This document shows positions 11,172 to 22,600 of a DNA stretch of 64,000 nt, one piece after another. The translations under genes were made by a program, and so were the position numbers. Within the stretch, counting starts at the first letter, position 1. Every line of letters begins with the position of its first letter. The notes below the pieces were generated by a model that saw only the letters and a list, made by a program, of their open reading frames with translations, was not told the DNA's origin and searched no databases. Source of the DNA: Panax quinquefolius (taxonomy: Eukaryota > Streptophyta > Magnoliopsida > Apiales > Araliaceae); contig CM035169.1 in assembly GCA_020205615.1 (NCBI GenBank), forward strand, positions 16,561,258-16,625,257. Reading direction: 5' to 3'.

Positions 11172-12578
11172 GAAAATTTTTAGATCAAGAAGAAGACTTG
11201 ACTTCAACACGCGATGGCTTTTACTCGCTACTATTCCACCCACCAAAAATCAGCCATCTTCCCAACAACCAAGAGTGGGGCCCACTCAATTCTAAAATTT
11301 TCCACCAAAACCTAATTTCCGAATCGTTACCTCTTAAAATTCATAACAAATCATACGCTCATTTTTAACGGCTCAAAATTTGTGGACATATACTCAACTT
11401 ATATATGTATAATATATCCAAAATTACAACGATCCAACTATCGGATCAAAATTTATAACTCACTTAATATAGTCGAAGAACACCGATTTTTCGGACTATT
11501 AGTCCTTCTGACCAATTTCATTCAAAATTTCACCACTTAAATATCTACAAAGAATTTTGGGTGATTCAAATTTCTTCAGCTTAGCTTACTTCTAGGGCTT
11601 TCTTTTGATATATGGCTCATCTCTTAACTCATTATACATAAAGAGTTATGGATTTTACAAAATCAAGTAATAAACTAATTTTTCTAAAAATCCCATATTT
11701 TGTTCTCCATTTCGACAAATAATCGATAAAACACCTCATCATTAATTCCTTCACTTATAAATACATAAATAAATCCATCATTTATATCCACATCAAATAA
11801 ATATTTTCTTATCATATAAATCAATAACTAATTATTCACAAATAATATTACGTAATCACAATAATGACAACCAATGTAGCCTCAGAAAGAGGGGCTTTCA
11901 ATAAGAATTTCTCCTCATCTGCTTGCCAAGCAATTAGGTGACCAAACCTCTCCTTAGATGTAACTTTCTAGACATTGCCAATAGTGCTATCTAATAATAT
12001 TATTCAAATAATATGAATTATCGATCCGATAATGAGAAATATTGTGCAAGTGATAATTATTGAAACAACAATAATATAAAATATCAACGCAAAGAATTAT
12101 TGAATCAATAAAATAAAATATTGAATAAGAATTACTTTAACAATTATTGAGTAGTGCGCTTTTACGTAAGAATCAATAATTCAAAAATACACGTAATACC
12201 GCAGGTGCCATCTTGGCAACAACGCCGTACACTTTTATTTTACCAACTGGTATTCGGCAGTGTTAATCTGTGAACGATTACGCCGTTATTTATAAAAACT
12301 TAATTTTGTCGTTTTTCTTTCATCCGATAGCTTATTCGTTATGGGGACCCAAAAATCGCTATGCCGTCGCATTTAATATTCCAAGCGTAAAGAATATTCC
12401 ACGCATCAAACGAATATTCCCCGTAACAACAATGAATATTTTATAACCACTGTGTATTTGAAAAAATTCATATATCACCCTTAACTTTAACTTTTATCAA
12501 TTTAACCATTTACTTGAATAGTAATTATAAGAAAAATTTAATACTTTTATTTCATAAAATTCGGGGTCTTACACATTC

Positions 12579-13401
12579 ACTACGTTTATTTTAAATAAAA
12601 ATCGTCTGAATGGCTGAATAGATTAAATTTGCGAGTCAAAGAGAAACAAAGATAACACACACTAGCGGAATAGTGGTACGTACGTACACAATGCGATTTG
12701 CTTTTTGATGGCCTGAAACCAGAAAATGACTAACAAAACCTAAAACCTTAGTCACCTATTATTATCATAACTTATGACAATAGGACAACAATTAAATATT
12801 TCATTTAATTTGCTTCAAAAATTACACATATATTTTCATTTTTAAAGATCAAATTATATATCACCACAAAAAATTACATTTATTCTAAATTACTACTAAT
12901 AATCATATCATATTTATTGATTGTTGTATGATACTCCTTTCTGGCTTTCTTCCTATTTCACGCTACAAGCTTACTCCAATATATCCACGTCGTTTTCTAA
13001 AAAAAAAAAAAAACAGACTTGGGCCTCCTTGGGCTTACTTTACTTCGTTCGAGATGAAGACGCTTTGTTTTAAATCCACGCGTCCCAAGAAAATTGTTTG
13101 TCTCGCTGCAGCAGCCAGAGGCCCAGAGCAGGTACTACTAGTACAAGATCACGAGACTGTTTTTCCTTTAGGAAAAAACAAACAAAGGTAAAATTATAAA
13201 CATTATATAATTACTGGTAAGAAAGTACACTTTGTTTCAAATTTATTTGCCTGTTTAATTCCTTCCTTTGCAATTCTGAACTATAAGAACATTTCTGACC
13301 AACAAAAACAGAGAGAGAGAGAGAGAGTGAAAAAAAAGAATTTTTTTTGTTGCATTCTATTCTTTGGATCTTCATTCATCTTTGACTTTTGGGTATTGAA
13401 G
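12579..13401. other. Upstream region of the X8-domain gene
   Basis: AT-rich spacer between the retroelement and the start codon. A GA run at 13311-13327 and the pyrimidine-rich stretch before 13402 look like a plant 5' leader. An open frame at 12928-13191 has no recognisable product. No other gene is seen. Confidence 0.5.
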
Positions 13402-15047
13402 ATGATGGTGTGGCTTCTTCACTTCTTCTTTCTCAGTCTATTGGGTTTTACTGGTAATAATTAAGCAATGTACAACCACAATGTCTCTCATTTTCTCTTT
13501 TATATGTAGGTTTCTTTAGTATTAAATGTTTTTTTTATTATTATTCACAATGTTCCTTCAATTCTTTTGCAGCATCAGGTCAAGAATCAGTCAAACTCTT
13601 AACTCTCCACAACTCAAACTCGGTGGATTTTCAGGCATTATCACACAGTGTTGAAGCTATAGCAGTTAATTTGGATCAGGAATACCTTAAAGAGGTCTCG
13701 AGCAGTATTCTCATGGCTGAAAAATGGGTCAGGTCCCAAGTTCTATCTTACTACCCAGCCACTGATATCTCCACCGTACTTGTGGGACACAATCTCATCT
13801 GCAACAAAAATCAAGAAGAGAACTTGGTACTAATCCTACCGGCTATCAAGAACATTTACCATTCTCTCATCAGGTGGGGTTTGGAGAGAGAAATCAAAGT
13901 CTCAGTTTCTTTTCCATCCAACTGTTTAAACCCTTCCTGTGCTATATACAGAGCTGATTTGGCTGACTCATATATCAAGCCTCTCCTAAACTTTTTGCAA
14001 GACACCAACTCAACTTATTCAGTGAACCCACCTCCACATTTGACTAGTCTCTCTGATCAAACTCTGAAATTGGTGACCTCTCACTTAGAATCCATGAAAA
14101 AAATTGGAAATTTTGACCTAAGCAAGATCAATATGATCATCACCAACCCAAAAGAAGCAAAACCCACAATTAGAAAGCTGTCATTTATAGACTCCAAGTT
14201 TGTTGAGTCATTCCCGGCAAGGCCTACCCCATTAGCCCCAACCCATTCCCCCATGGGTTACTCTGTTCCAGCCTATCCAGCTAAAAGCCCTCTTCCTCCA
14301 TTGGTTGGCACAATCTCACCAGTACCCCCATTTTCACTCCCTTTTGCCCCACAACTGCCTCCCATGGTGGACCCCGCAAACCCGCCTTATGGTTTCAACT
14401 TCCCGCCGTGTAATCCATCTGCTGGTGGTGCTGTGGCGGCACCGGTATCAGTTCCGGTACCGGCCCACCATAATGGGCTTTGGTGTGTGGCAAAGCCTAG
14501 TGTGCCTGCAGACACACTGCAGCAGGCACTTGACTATGCTTGTGGAGAGGGTGGTGCTGATTGTGAAGCAATTACGCCTCAGGGGAGTTGTTATTTCCCT
14601 GATACTATTGTGGCCCATGCTTCTTATGCTTTAAATAGTTACTGGCAGAAGAACAAGAATAATGGTGGGACTTGTGGCTTTGGAGGGACTGCTATGCTTG
14701 TCACTTCTGACCCAAGTAAGTTTTCCATTCCTATTTGTTAATATGTTGTACTCACTTTGCGTTGTGATTTTATTATCAAGTAGTAGTTTTTTTGCTGATA
14801 AAGTTTTTTTTTTTTTTCATTCAAGTTTGAATGTTTCTGATTTTGGTGTATTTCAAATTGAAAATATAACAATATTCTTTTTTCTCACAGAGGTTCTGTT
14901 TATGTTTATATTACCTAGATTTCTTGGCAACCCAACATATTAATGAATTTTTATTCTGACATTGATTAGAAGAAAAAATGATGTTCAATTCTGACCTAAG
15001 GGTTTCCTGATGCAGGTTTCCGGCACTGTCGATTCCTTCTCAACTAA
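13402..15047 (+). CDS. X8-domain cell-wall protein with a reduced GH17-like N-terminal part
   Basis: Exons 13402-13453, 13573-14715 and 15016-15047 join in frame across GT-AG introns to give 408 aa. Residues 1-20 (MMVWLLHFFFLSLLGFTASG) are a secretion signal. Residues ~21-215 resemble the C-terminal part of plant family-17 beta-1,3-glucanases, but the protein lacks the usual N-terminal half and its catalytic residues, so hydrolysis is unlikely. Residues ~216-315 are a proline-rich linker. Residues ~320-405 are an X8 (CBM43) domain opening LWCVAKPS, with the cysteines of CGEGGADC, GSCYF, GTCGFGG and the last one in exon 3 (FRHCRF). X8 domains bind beta-1,3-glucan (callose). There is no hydrophobic tail after the domain, so no GPI anchor is predicted. 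The likely place of action is the cell wall. The start was chosen because it gives a signal peptide and keeps frame across intron 1. Confidence 0.92.
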
Positions 15048-15101
15048 CGAGGCACTGATGGAAGTGGTGACGGAGGTTGTTTGGATCCCTTTGCTACGTC
15101 T

Positions 15102-15260
15102 AGGGTTGGGTTTTGTATTTGAAGGTGAATTTGTTGTGCTTCCCACTTTATTTTTCAAAGTTAAAGGTAGGGCATCAAATAGGGTTGGGTTTTGTATTTG
15201 AAGGTGAATTTGTTGTGCTTCCCACTTTATTTTTCAAAAGTTAAAGGTAGGGCATCAAAA
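15102..15260. repeat. 79-bp tandem duplication
   Basis: 15102-15180 and 15181-15260 are two near-identical direct copies (starting agggttgggttttg), differing by one inserted A and the last bases. They lie just after the X8 gene stop, in its probable 3' UTR, and end 17 bp from the tRNA gene. Confidence 0.9.
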
Positions 15261-15277
15261 ATTTTGCTTTTCTTAAA

Positions 15278-15349
15278 TATCAGAGCCAGGTTTCGATCCT
15301 GGGACCTGTGGGTTATGGGCCCACCACGCTTCCGCTGCGCCACTCTGAT
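15278..15349 (-). tRNA. tRNA-iMet: Initiator tRNA-Met (CAT)
   Basis: A 72-nt gene without encoded CCA. The acceptor stem ATCAGAG pairs with CTCTGAT and starts with the A1-U72 pair typical of eukaryotic initiators. The anticodon loop carries CAT after GGGCC and before AACCC, the T arm has the initiator-type GATCGAAAC loop instead of TTC, and the discriminator base is A. A run of T follows directly on the minus strand (15258-15262), which serves as RNA polymerase III terminator. It is intact. Its 3' end is complementary to the primer-binding sites of the LTR elements here. Confidence 0.95.
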
Positions 15350-16689
15350 TTTCTATTCTTATTTGTCCCAATCTTTTTAAATATCAATGCATAGTTTCAT
15401 ATCTTTTATCTTTATTTTCATTTTTGTTTTTAAAAATTACTTGTGTCAAATTCAAAAAAGTGTCCCCAGTAACCTGTCAAGGAAGACTTGTTGTATCTTA
15501 ATAATCTTCTTTTAGAAAGTATCCTACTGTGTTGTGTGGTTATGGGGACATGTAAAAATACATATAGTGTAGTTAGTTTAGGAACAAGTTTTGGGAGTTT
15601 ATTAATTACATATAAGATACTTTACATCCCATAATCAAATTTTGTGGAAGTAAATGCTTACATATTCCCTTGGGGCACTCATTAGCAGTTGTTAGTTTTC
15701 AAATAAATAATCTACCTTTGTAGTTATCACTTTCTACTGTATAGATACTTGTAGGGTATTGGTAGATTTGCATCTTACTTTACTAGTAATGTGGGGCTTT
15801 GTGCGCAGAAGAAAGATGGAGCTTGAGTTTAATGTTTTTTTTTTGGGTAAGTTTTGAGGTTAATGTTAGATATTTCATATTTTCTATTTGCTTTCCCAAA
15901 GAGATGCGAGATGCCCCCCTTCTGTCATTAGAAACCTATCGGGTGAGATAATGAATTGCCAAGTGCATATTGAAAAAGAAGTGAAATACTTATTAATTAG
16001 TGTGATTTAAACCATAAAAATTCATGCCCAAGTTTTATTCCTCATTTTTTCCCCATGTTTCTTGGATATGAAATTATTATTAAAAGGATTTGGCCAATGT
16101 GATCATCTAGGCTTGATACGTTCAACTTGTAAATGTTTGATTTTGCTTATAGATTGTTTTGGCCGATTGAATTCTTGTTTGGCTGCTCCCGAGTACAAAT
16201 AAACATACAAAGCTAATAAGAAGATACAATAAATGAAATTTATTTTTCATTTATCAACTTTTTTGTTGCAACTTTAGCATTAAAAGGATTGGATCTGTAT
16301 TATTATAACAAATCACAGCACCCCTATTTCTGCTTGACAGATAATCAAAGTGTCAACCCCAAATCCCTTAATTATGCACTTAAATCACCAACACAACGTC
16401 ATTAACTTAACTAAACTTATATGAATAGAAGATTCCGATCCGACTACTATTCTTATCATCCTGCCCATAGGTTTGGTCTCTTCTTTTAGATTTGTTGTCA
16501 TGTTTCATTCTCTCTCTAATCCAACTGGCCATTCATCGCTACTACTTTCATTCCACCAAATATATTGGAATCATTTAAAGAATGAGACAACACTTTTGTT
16601 TAAGATAAACAGGTAGGTAGCATCAAATCCAGGAAAGTATTCTTCTTCAAAATTTCAAAACTGGCCAAGAATGAATGAAGCTCCAGGAC
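15350..16689. other. Intergenic, no gene seen
   Basis: AT-rich spacer between the tRNA gene and the 3' end of the minus-strand gene. I see no coding frame, repeat or transposon end that I can support. Confidence 0.5.
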
Positions 16690-19600
16690 CTATTGCTCTT
16701 CATCACTGGTCTCATCAATTGACTTTTCGTGCTTGCTGCCTTCCAGATTATCATTTTTACTTTCCATAAGATCGTCCAGAATATCATTAACATCTTCTTT
16801 CTGCAGAACAAAAAAATTATTTAATTTTTAATATACAATATGAACATTGTGACTATATTTTGAAAAGAAGAAAAGATGAAAATATTTTGAAACCACAAAG
16901 GTCTACTTCGTCTTGTCTAAATACAGCAGATTTTGGTCAAAAAGGAAATCTAGAATAGTTTCATTTCTGCTTGAACGACGACATATTGACTATCTTCTGA
17001 CTTCCAACTTGTGGCAAGGGATGTTTTTTTTCAATTTTCATAACCAATTTGAAAACTCTCTAGGTCGCAAAATATGTTAAAAACAGCCTAAACCAAATCA
17101 TATGAGGTGGTTATGGTCTTAACCTTCTTCAGCCAAATTTTGAGGTAGCCTTAGTTATGGCTTGAACCCAAAGCCGCCCCAAACCAACTCATGCTCACCC
17201 CTAAAACTATACATGCAATTGCCTTGGATTCGGAAAGAAAATGTCCAAAGAGTTGCATGTCCCTTGCTACTTTCAAGTGTAATGCATTTGTGGATCTCAA
17301 TATATTTTGTTCTTCTAAATTGCAATCTAATACTCAATATAACGTGTTCTTCTAAATTGTAATTCTCAAGTGATTGTGTCACTTTTCATGCATTTTGTAC
17401 TTTGTTTTATAGGAATCATAGCATGGGATGAGAATTGAATCACTTTGGAGGAGGATAGCAAAAAGGAAAGTTGGGAAACATTTCTGGTGGCATAGCGCGG
17501 CAGCGCCAGTGTTCCAGAGTTTCAAGAGGTTTGACACAATTGACGCGGTAGCGCGGTGAATAACAAAGCCTTGGCACGGCTGCGCAAATATTTAAGGGAT
17601 TTCATGGCAGGCTCATCATAAGAGGCGCAGCAGCGTCGGTTATAGTATAAATTCTGGCGCGGCAGCGTCAGGTCAGGGCAAGGACTGAATGTTTGTGATT
17701 TTTGGTAGGAAATCAGCTGGAGATGTGGGACTTTAATTCTTTTGGGAATAGGATTTGATGAAGGACATATAAATAGAAGATGATTCATTCATTGAAAAGG
17801 AGGAACCCTAGTTTTGGAGAGAGGATCGAGGCTTGAAGCAAAGAAATTCATCACAAAGAAAGATCAACGTTTGAAGATTAAGGCGGAGTCGAGGATACTT
17901 CACAAGAGTTCTTCCTTACTTTATCTTTATCTTTTACTTGTAAATTCTGAATGATGGCTTATTTGTGGATGATGATTTTTATTTCAATCATGAACTAAAC
18001 TTCTATTTAGGATTACAACAGAACTTGATGAGTAACTTTGATTAATATAATTTTTGTTGATTATTTTCGGTCAATTTTGGATTGTCTATTTTATCTTGTG
18101 CTAAACTGCTTAATTGTTTAACCGGTAATTAGTGTGATAATTTGTATGAAATTGATAAATGGAATATAGGTTTGGATCTGGATATGATAGAATAAGATTA
18201 TGATTTCTGCATTTGTTGGAACTTATAATTTGTGGATAGGATAGAAATATACTTATATGCCTTATGTGATCATCTAAAAGAGAACCTGAACTTGAAATTC
18301 TTGCTAATTATAATTCACACAAAGATATAGTGAGTTGATTAGCTAGGGTGTTCTTTCTAATTCTAATATTTGTTGGATTTAGGAGGATTTGTTTATAAGT
18401 TCATCGAAGGATGCTTATAGATACTAATGAGTTCTTGATCAACAATCCATGTTAACTGATCTAATTAAACAGACAGTATTGCCATTAAAGTGAATCATCA
18501 AGGGAAGTTGTGATCCTAAGCAATGTTCGAAAAAGCTAAAAGCGGTATGAAGCGTTTTTTCTCCGGACGAGACAAGACGTAAGCCTCGAGGCGGAGCGAG
18601 ACGTAAGCCTCGATTTGAAAACATATGTTATTGATAAATATTGATTATATACAAATTTTGTGGTGATGAATAATTTAGAGAAAAAGATTCAGTTATCAAC
18701 ACTTGACTCCGTCGAGTTATCAACAAAAGAAATGTTTTTTTTTCATTCTAGGGACTTAAGTGCAGGAAATATAAAAAATAGGTGATGAACTGAAACTTCT
18801 AAAACTTCAGGGGCTAAAATGAAAAAAATAAAACTATAAGGGCTGAAATATAAAATTTTAGGGGTTATTTTGAAATTAAAAAAAACTTTTGAGACTAAAC
18901 TAAAAAATTAACTATGGGGTACCTAACTGTAATTATCCCTAGATGAGTATTAGTAGTTAGGAGTGAGCAAAAAACGGATAAAACCGAATTACCGAACACA
19001 ACCGAATTTTTTTAACCGAATTATTTTGGCTTTTCGGGTTTTTTTCAAATTTCGGTTATATCCGATTTATTACTCGGTATTCGATTTTGGATTCGGTTTT
19101 TTAAAATAGCTTATTCGGGTATCCGAATTACCGAATTTATTAATTAAAAATTAATACAAATTTTGTACCGGACAGTGGACATAGTTACTATAGTTAGCCC
19201 AAAGTGAATGGCCCAAAATCATACCCCAGGCCCCAACACTTGTTAACAAAAGTTTTCTCTTCCCAAGTCCTGTCCACTAACAGACTACAATAATATGAAT
19301 ATATGGTTTTATATTAGATTAGATCTGAGATCCCACTCATCCGTATATTAGATCAGATCTGAGATCCCGTATCCTATTTTCTCTCCGACCATATCTCTTT
19401 CTTCTCCGCCTCGCCTATCAGTTTTGATTTCTCCGGCCTCCGCCTTACCCTTGGCAGCTCCCTGCGAGTCGGCGAGTCAGCGAGTCTGTTCAACCTTCAA
19501 GATCCCATGGCTCGATTTTGTAGAGATCTGACAGTGAGCCACCGTGACCATCATAAACGCCCGAAGAGATGAACGGGCGAGATCTCAGCGGAGCTTCTTC

Positions 19601-22600
19601 ATCTGTGCTTCAATCTTTTTTCTAAGGTAGTAATAAAAAAGTTCTTCATATGTACTTCTGAAAGGTAGAATCTAAATCAGGGAGGTTCATATGTAATATG
19701 TAGGGAGGTTGGCATGGGAAAAAGTTGTATTCACATGTAATGGTTTACAATTCGGTAATTGTTCTTTTTTTATTATAAATGATAACAAGGAGGTTCGGTT
19801 ATTAACCGAAATACTCGAATTTACAATTCGGTATTTCGGTATTCGGTAATTCGGTTATTGTCAAATTCGGTTAGTAATTCGGATAGTAAAATTATGATTA
19901 TTTCGGTATTCGGTTATAACCGAATAACCTATTCGGTTCGATTATAACCGAATGATCAGTCCTATTAGTAGTATTAGTATATATGAGTATTAGTATATAT
20001 ACAGTAATGTTATTACTACTGTAGTCTCTATATATATACTAATATACATATAATATATAATTGTAATAGAAAAACAGAGAAAGATGAAAACGAAAAAGAC
20101 GAACTGTCGAGAAGAATAGAAAAGAAGCAGAAGAAGAAGAGAGCGTACCTGGCGCGAGAGAGATCTGAAGAAAGAAAACTAAGTCTAAAGTGAGTTAGGT
20201 TTTTTTTTAAGTCAAACCAAGGCTCAAGCCTTGATGCGCCTCGAGGCGTAAGCCTCAGACAAATGCGAGCCTCTGTTTTTTCCTTTGAGACTTGAGCCTT
20301 GCCTTAGCAACCATCCGCCTCGCAATGAGGCTTGAGGTGTGTGCCTCGATCCCCATTTCAAACAATGATCCTAAGCCTTCTTATCTAAATTCCATTCTTG
20401 GTAGTTAGTATTTTCTTAGTTTAATTAACTTTGTTTTTATAAATTCCCAACAATTATTAATTTGTTTAATAAAATTGGTTTAATACAAAGTTAGTAAGTG
20501 ATAGGTATTTTATACAATTCTCTGTGGGATACGATAACTCTATTTGCTACTTTACTGCTATTTGATCGCGTAAACTTGCGCGTTTTTGCTAGTACGTAAT
20601 TATGCAAACACTATATACCATCTATGCTATGACATAATTGAAAAGAGTTGTGCATTCAAGTGCCATGAAAAAAGAAGCAAATAGAAGTAGTGAGAGATTT
20701 TGGGTGGTGGTGGTGTTCAACTGTCCCTTGATTTTCCATGTCTATTTATTGCAGAAAATATCTAAACCTCACCATGTCCTTTGTTATTTCACTAAGAAAT
20801 CACTGGATAATAGTTTGACTCATACATATAATTTCTCCATAATTCTTATCATGTACCTTTTTAGTTAGGCCATGAGCCGACATGACTTCAAAAAATTAGC
20901 ATTTCTTCCTCTACCTACAAAATCATACACATCAGTTTTCAGTACTTCTTTACTCATCAATCAGAAATTTTATTTTTACACAAAATCACATTTTTGAAAA
21001 GAGAAAAAGAAGTTATCCTCCATGTGTACTGGGATGGTTCCCAAACAATAAATAAGAGATACTGGTGTACATATATATATAACAGAAAACATTGAGCTTA
21101 GTATATATGGTATAGTATTGTTAACATGTTGATACTTGGTAATTAGCAAAAGAGAGTTGCACATGCAAAATATAACTAGGCAATTGAGATAAATCTTGCA
21201 GTCAAGAAGTTCTAACATAAAAATAAAGTAAAAATTACGAGTAAACCATGATAATAGTGCATTCTGGCCTCTATATAAATAAAACTAAGATGCAAGTTTT
21301 TTTAGTAAATTAAGAAGTACATATGTAATAAGCTTGTAAGATATTTTTTCAAAATTTACATGAAGACAATTTGTAGAGAGATATACCCCATCCAAGAGGT
21401 ATTTGATAATTTGACAACCTATTTGACCTTTTGATAGATAAGAATTTGTCATAGTTTTGTCATTCTCAATTTATAAATCTAGTAGATTAATAGCCTGAAC
21501 ATCTAGGGGTCACTGCTCAGTCCAATACTAAGATGGGTGCCATGAGAGCTAAGAGTAGACAGTTTGTTCTTTGTCTATCACATCACACACCTGATTTCAA
21601 GTGGGAAATTCAGTCAGTTGACAAAAAATCAATCGCGTCTTCAGTAAAGAAGTTGTCCCAATTTGATCATGTTGCATAGTAAATTTTTTAAAACAAAGCA
21701 ATTTGATCATGTTAAAACCAAGCCACGTTGCATTGTAAAGTTTTTAAAACCAAGAGCAATCTTTATACGCTTGATGCATGAAATGATCAACTTTTATGCT
21801 CTATATTAAATGAGTACTAAATTAAAAGATTACGCTTAAAAGAATTTTTAATGACAAATGACACAACTGAAAGTTAAACATTATAATGAAATATAACAGG
21901 TCATTTGAAAAAGTGCACGAGTATTTTTATAATATAATGGATTTTGTTAACTGGAAGTTTTTACATTACAGGCAATGTTTTGCAACACTTATAAGGCTCA
22001 CAAAAATTGAGGGAAGAAAGTAGTGAAGGAAAAAAGTTTTGACTAGAATTTCAGAGAAAGCTTACGAAGATGCATACTAATAAACTCACGAGTGATAAGC
22101 AAACCTCAAATTAAGTAGGAAACGCTATGCTTATAGTCTAGGAGTAGGATACAACATCTTAAGCCATAAAGGGAAGATATTGAATTCAACAGAGCTAAGG
22201 CAGAAGATGCTGATTGCAATTGTTGGAGCTAAGGTACAGGGTGTGGTGTAGTGTGACTGCGTGAGGGACATAAGTTGAGACTGGGAAGGTTCAACAAATA
22301 AACAAGTTAACGCAATAAGATGACAATTTGTATAACTTATCAGGGGGAAAAAGAAGAAGATAATAAATCTCTCCATTTATCTTTTTGACACCATATTTGT
22401 TATCATCTCGGTTGAAACTGCGGTACGTTTTTCGTTTCGTTTTTTTTTGTATGCCGTTTTTCGGTTTTTTATACTTTTCGCACCGTAGCGGTAATGAAAA
22501 TTTTGAATTGTAATACCGAAAAACCGAAAAAGCGAAACCATACAAATAATATATTAACAAATAATTGGCCCATAACATTATGCAAATTATACAATAGAAT

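Larger units (their letters stand above)
532..12573 (-). mobile_element. Giant-LTR, coding-free Ty3/gypsy-type retroelement with 5-bp target duplication
   Basis: A complete LTR element is bounded by the direct repeat CATTC at 527-531 and 12574-12578. Its ends are TGTAACGACCCC and GGGGTCTTACA. Read on the minus strand, the order is a 5' LTR (12573 to 4841, with an internal tandem amplification), a primer-binding site, a 330-bp internal region, a polypurine tract, and a 3' LTR (4510 to 532). No gag or pol reading frame exists in the internal region, so it must have moved with enzymes from another element. The LTR ends, PBS, PPT, TATA box and internal repeats all match the gypsy element at 48813-58835, which is the likely autonomous relative. 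The perfect target duplication argues that the whole 12-kb block was inserted as one unit or was amplified in place afterwards. Confidence 0.88.
4841..12573 (-). repeat. 5' LTR with its R/U5 part present three times in tandem
   Basis: A full-length LTR copy is 8613-12573 (3,961 bp), comparable to the 3' LTR. Between it and the internal region lie two extra direct copies of the LTR portion beginning TGTAAC: 4841-6724 (1,884 bp) and 6725-8612 (1,888 bp). Both extra copies stop at the same point (after ...cgataa), where the full LTR instead continues with tttggtc. In element sense this triplicates the end of R plus U5 directly before the primer-binding site. The copies are very similar over long runs but differ in short patches. 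Confidence 0.85.
17375..20595 (+). mobile_element. Old LTR-like sequence (Tat/Athila-like), interrupted
   Basis: Low-copy-looking sequence with a TATA-like box (catataaatagaag, about 17767), a cluster of gcgcggcagcg motifs (17495-17670), and near its right end ctctgtgggatacgataac and gcgtaaacttgcgcg. That ending resembles LTR 3' ends of the Tat/Athila gypsy groups. No internal region or target duplication could be set, so it may be a solo LTR. Its continuity is broken by the element at 18522-20365. Confidence 0.4.

Noticed and set aside
12928..13191. 87-residue open frame upstream of the X8 gene
   Set aside because: It includes an A-run-encoded lysine stretch, has no known domain, and fits better as promoter or leader sequence.
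14305..14634. 109-residue frame inside the X8 gene
   Set aside because: It is a shifted-frame shadow of exon 2.
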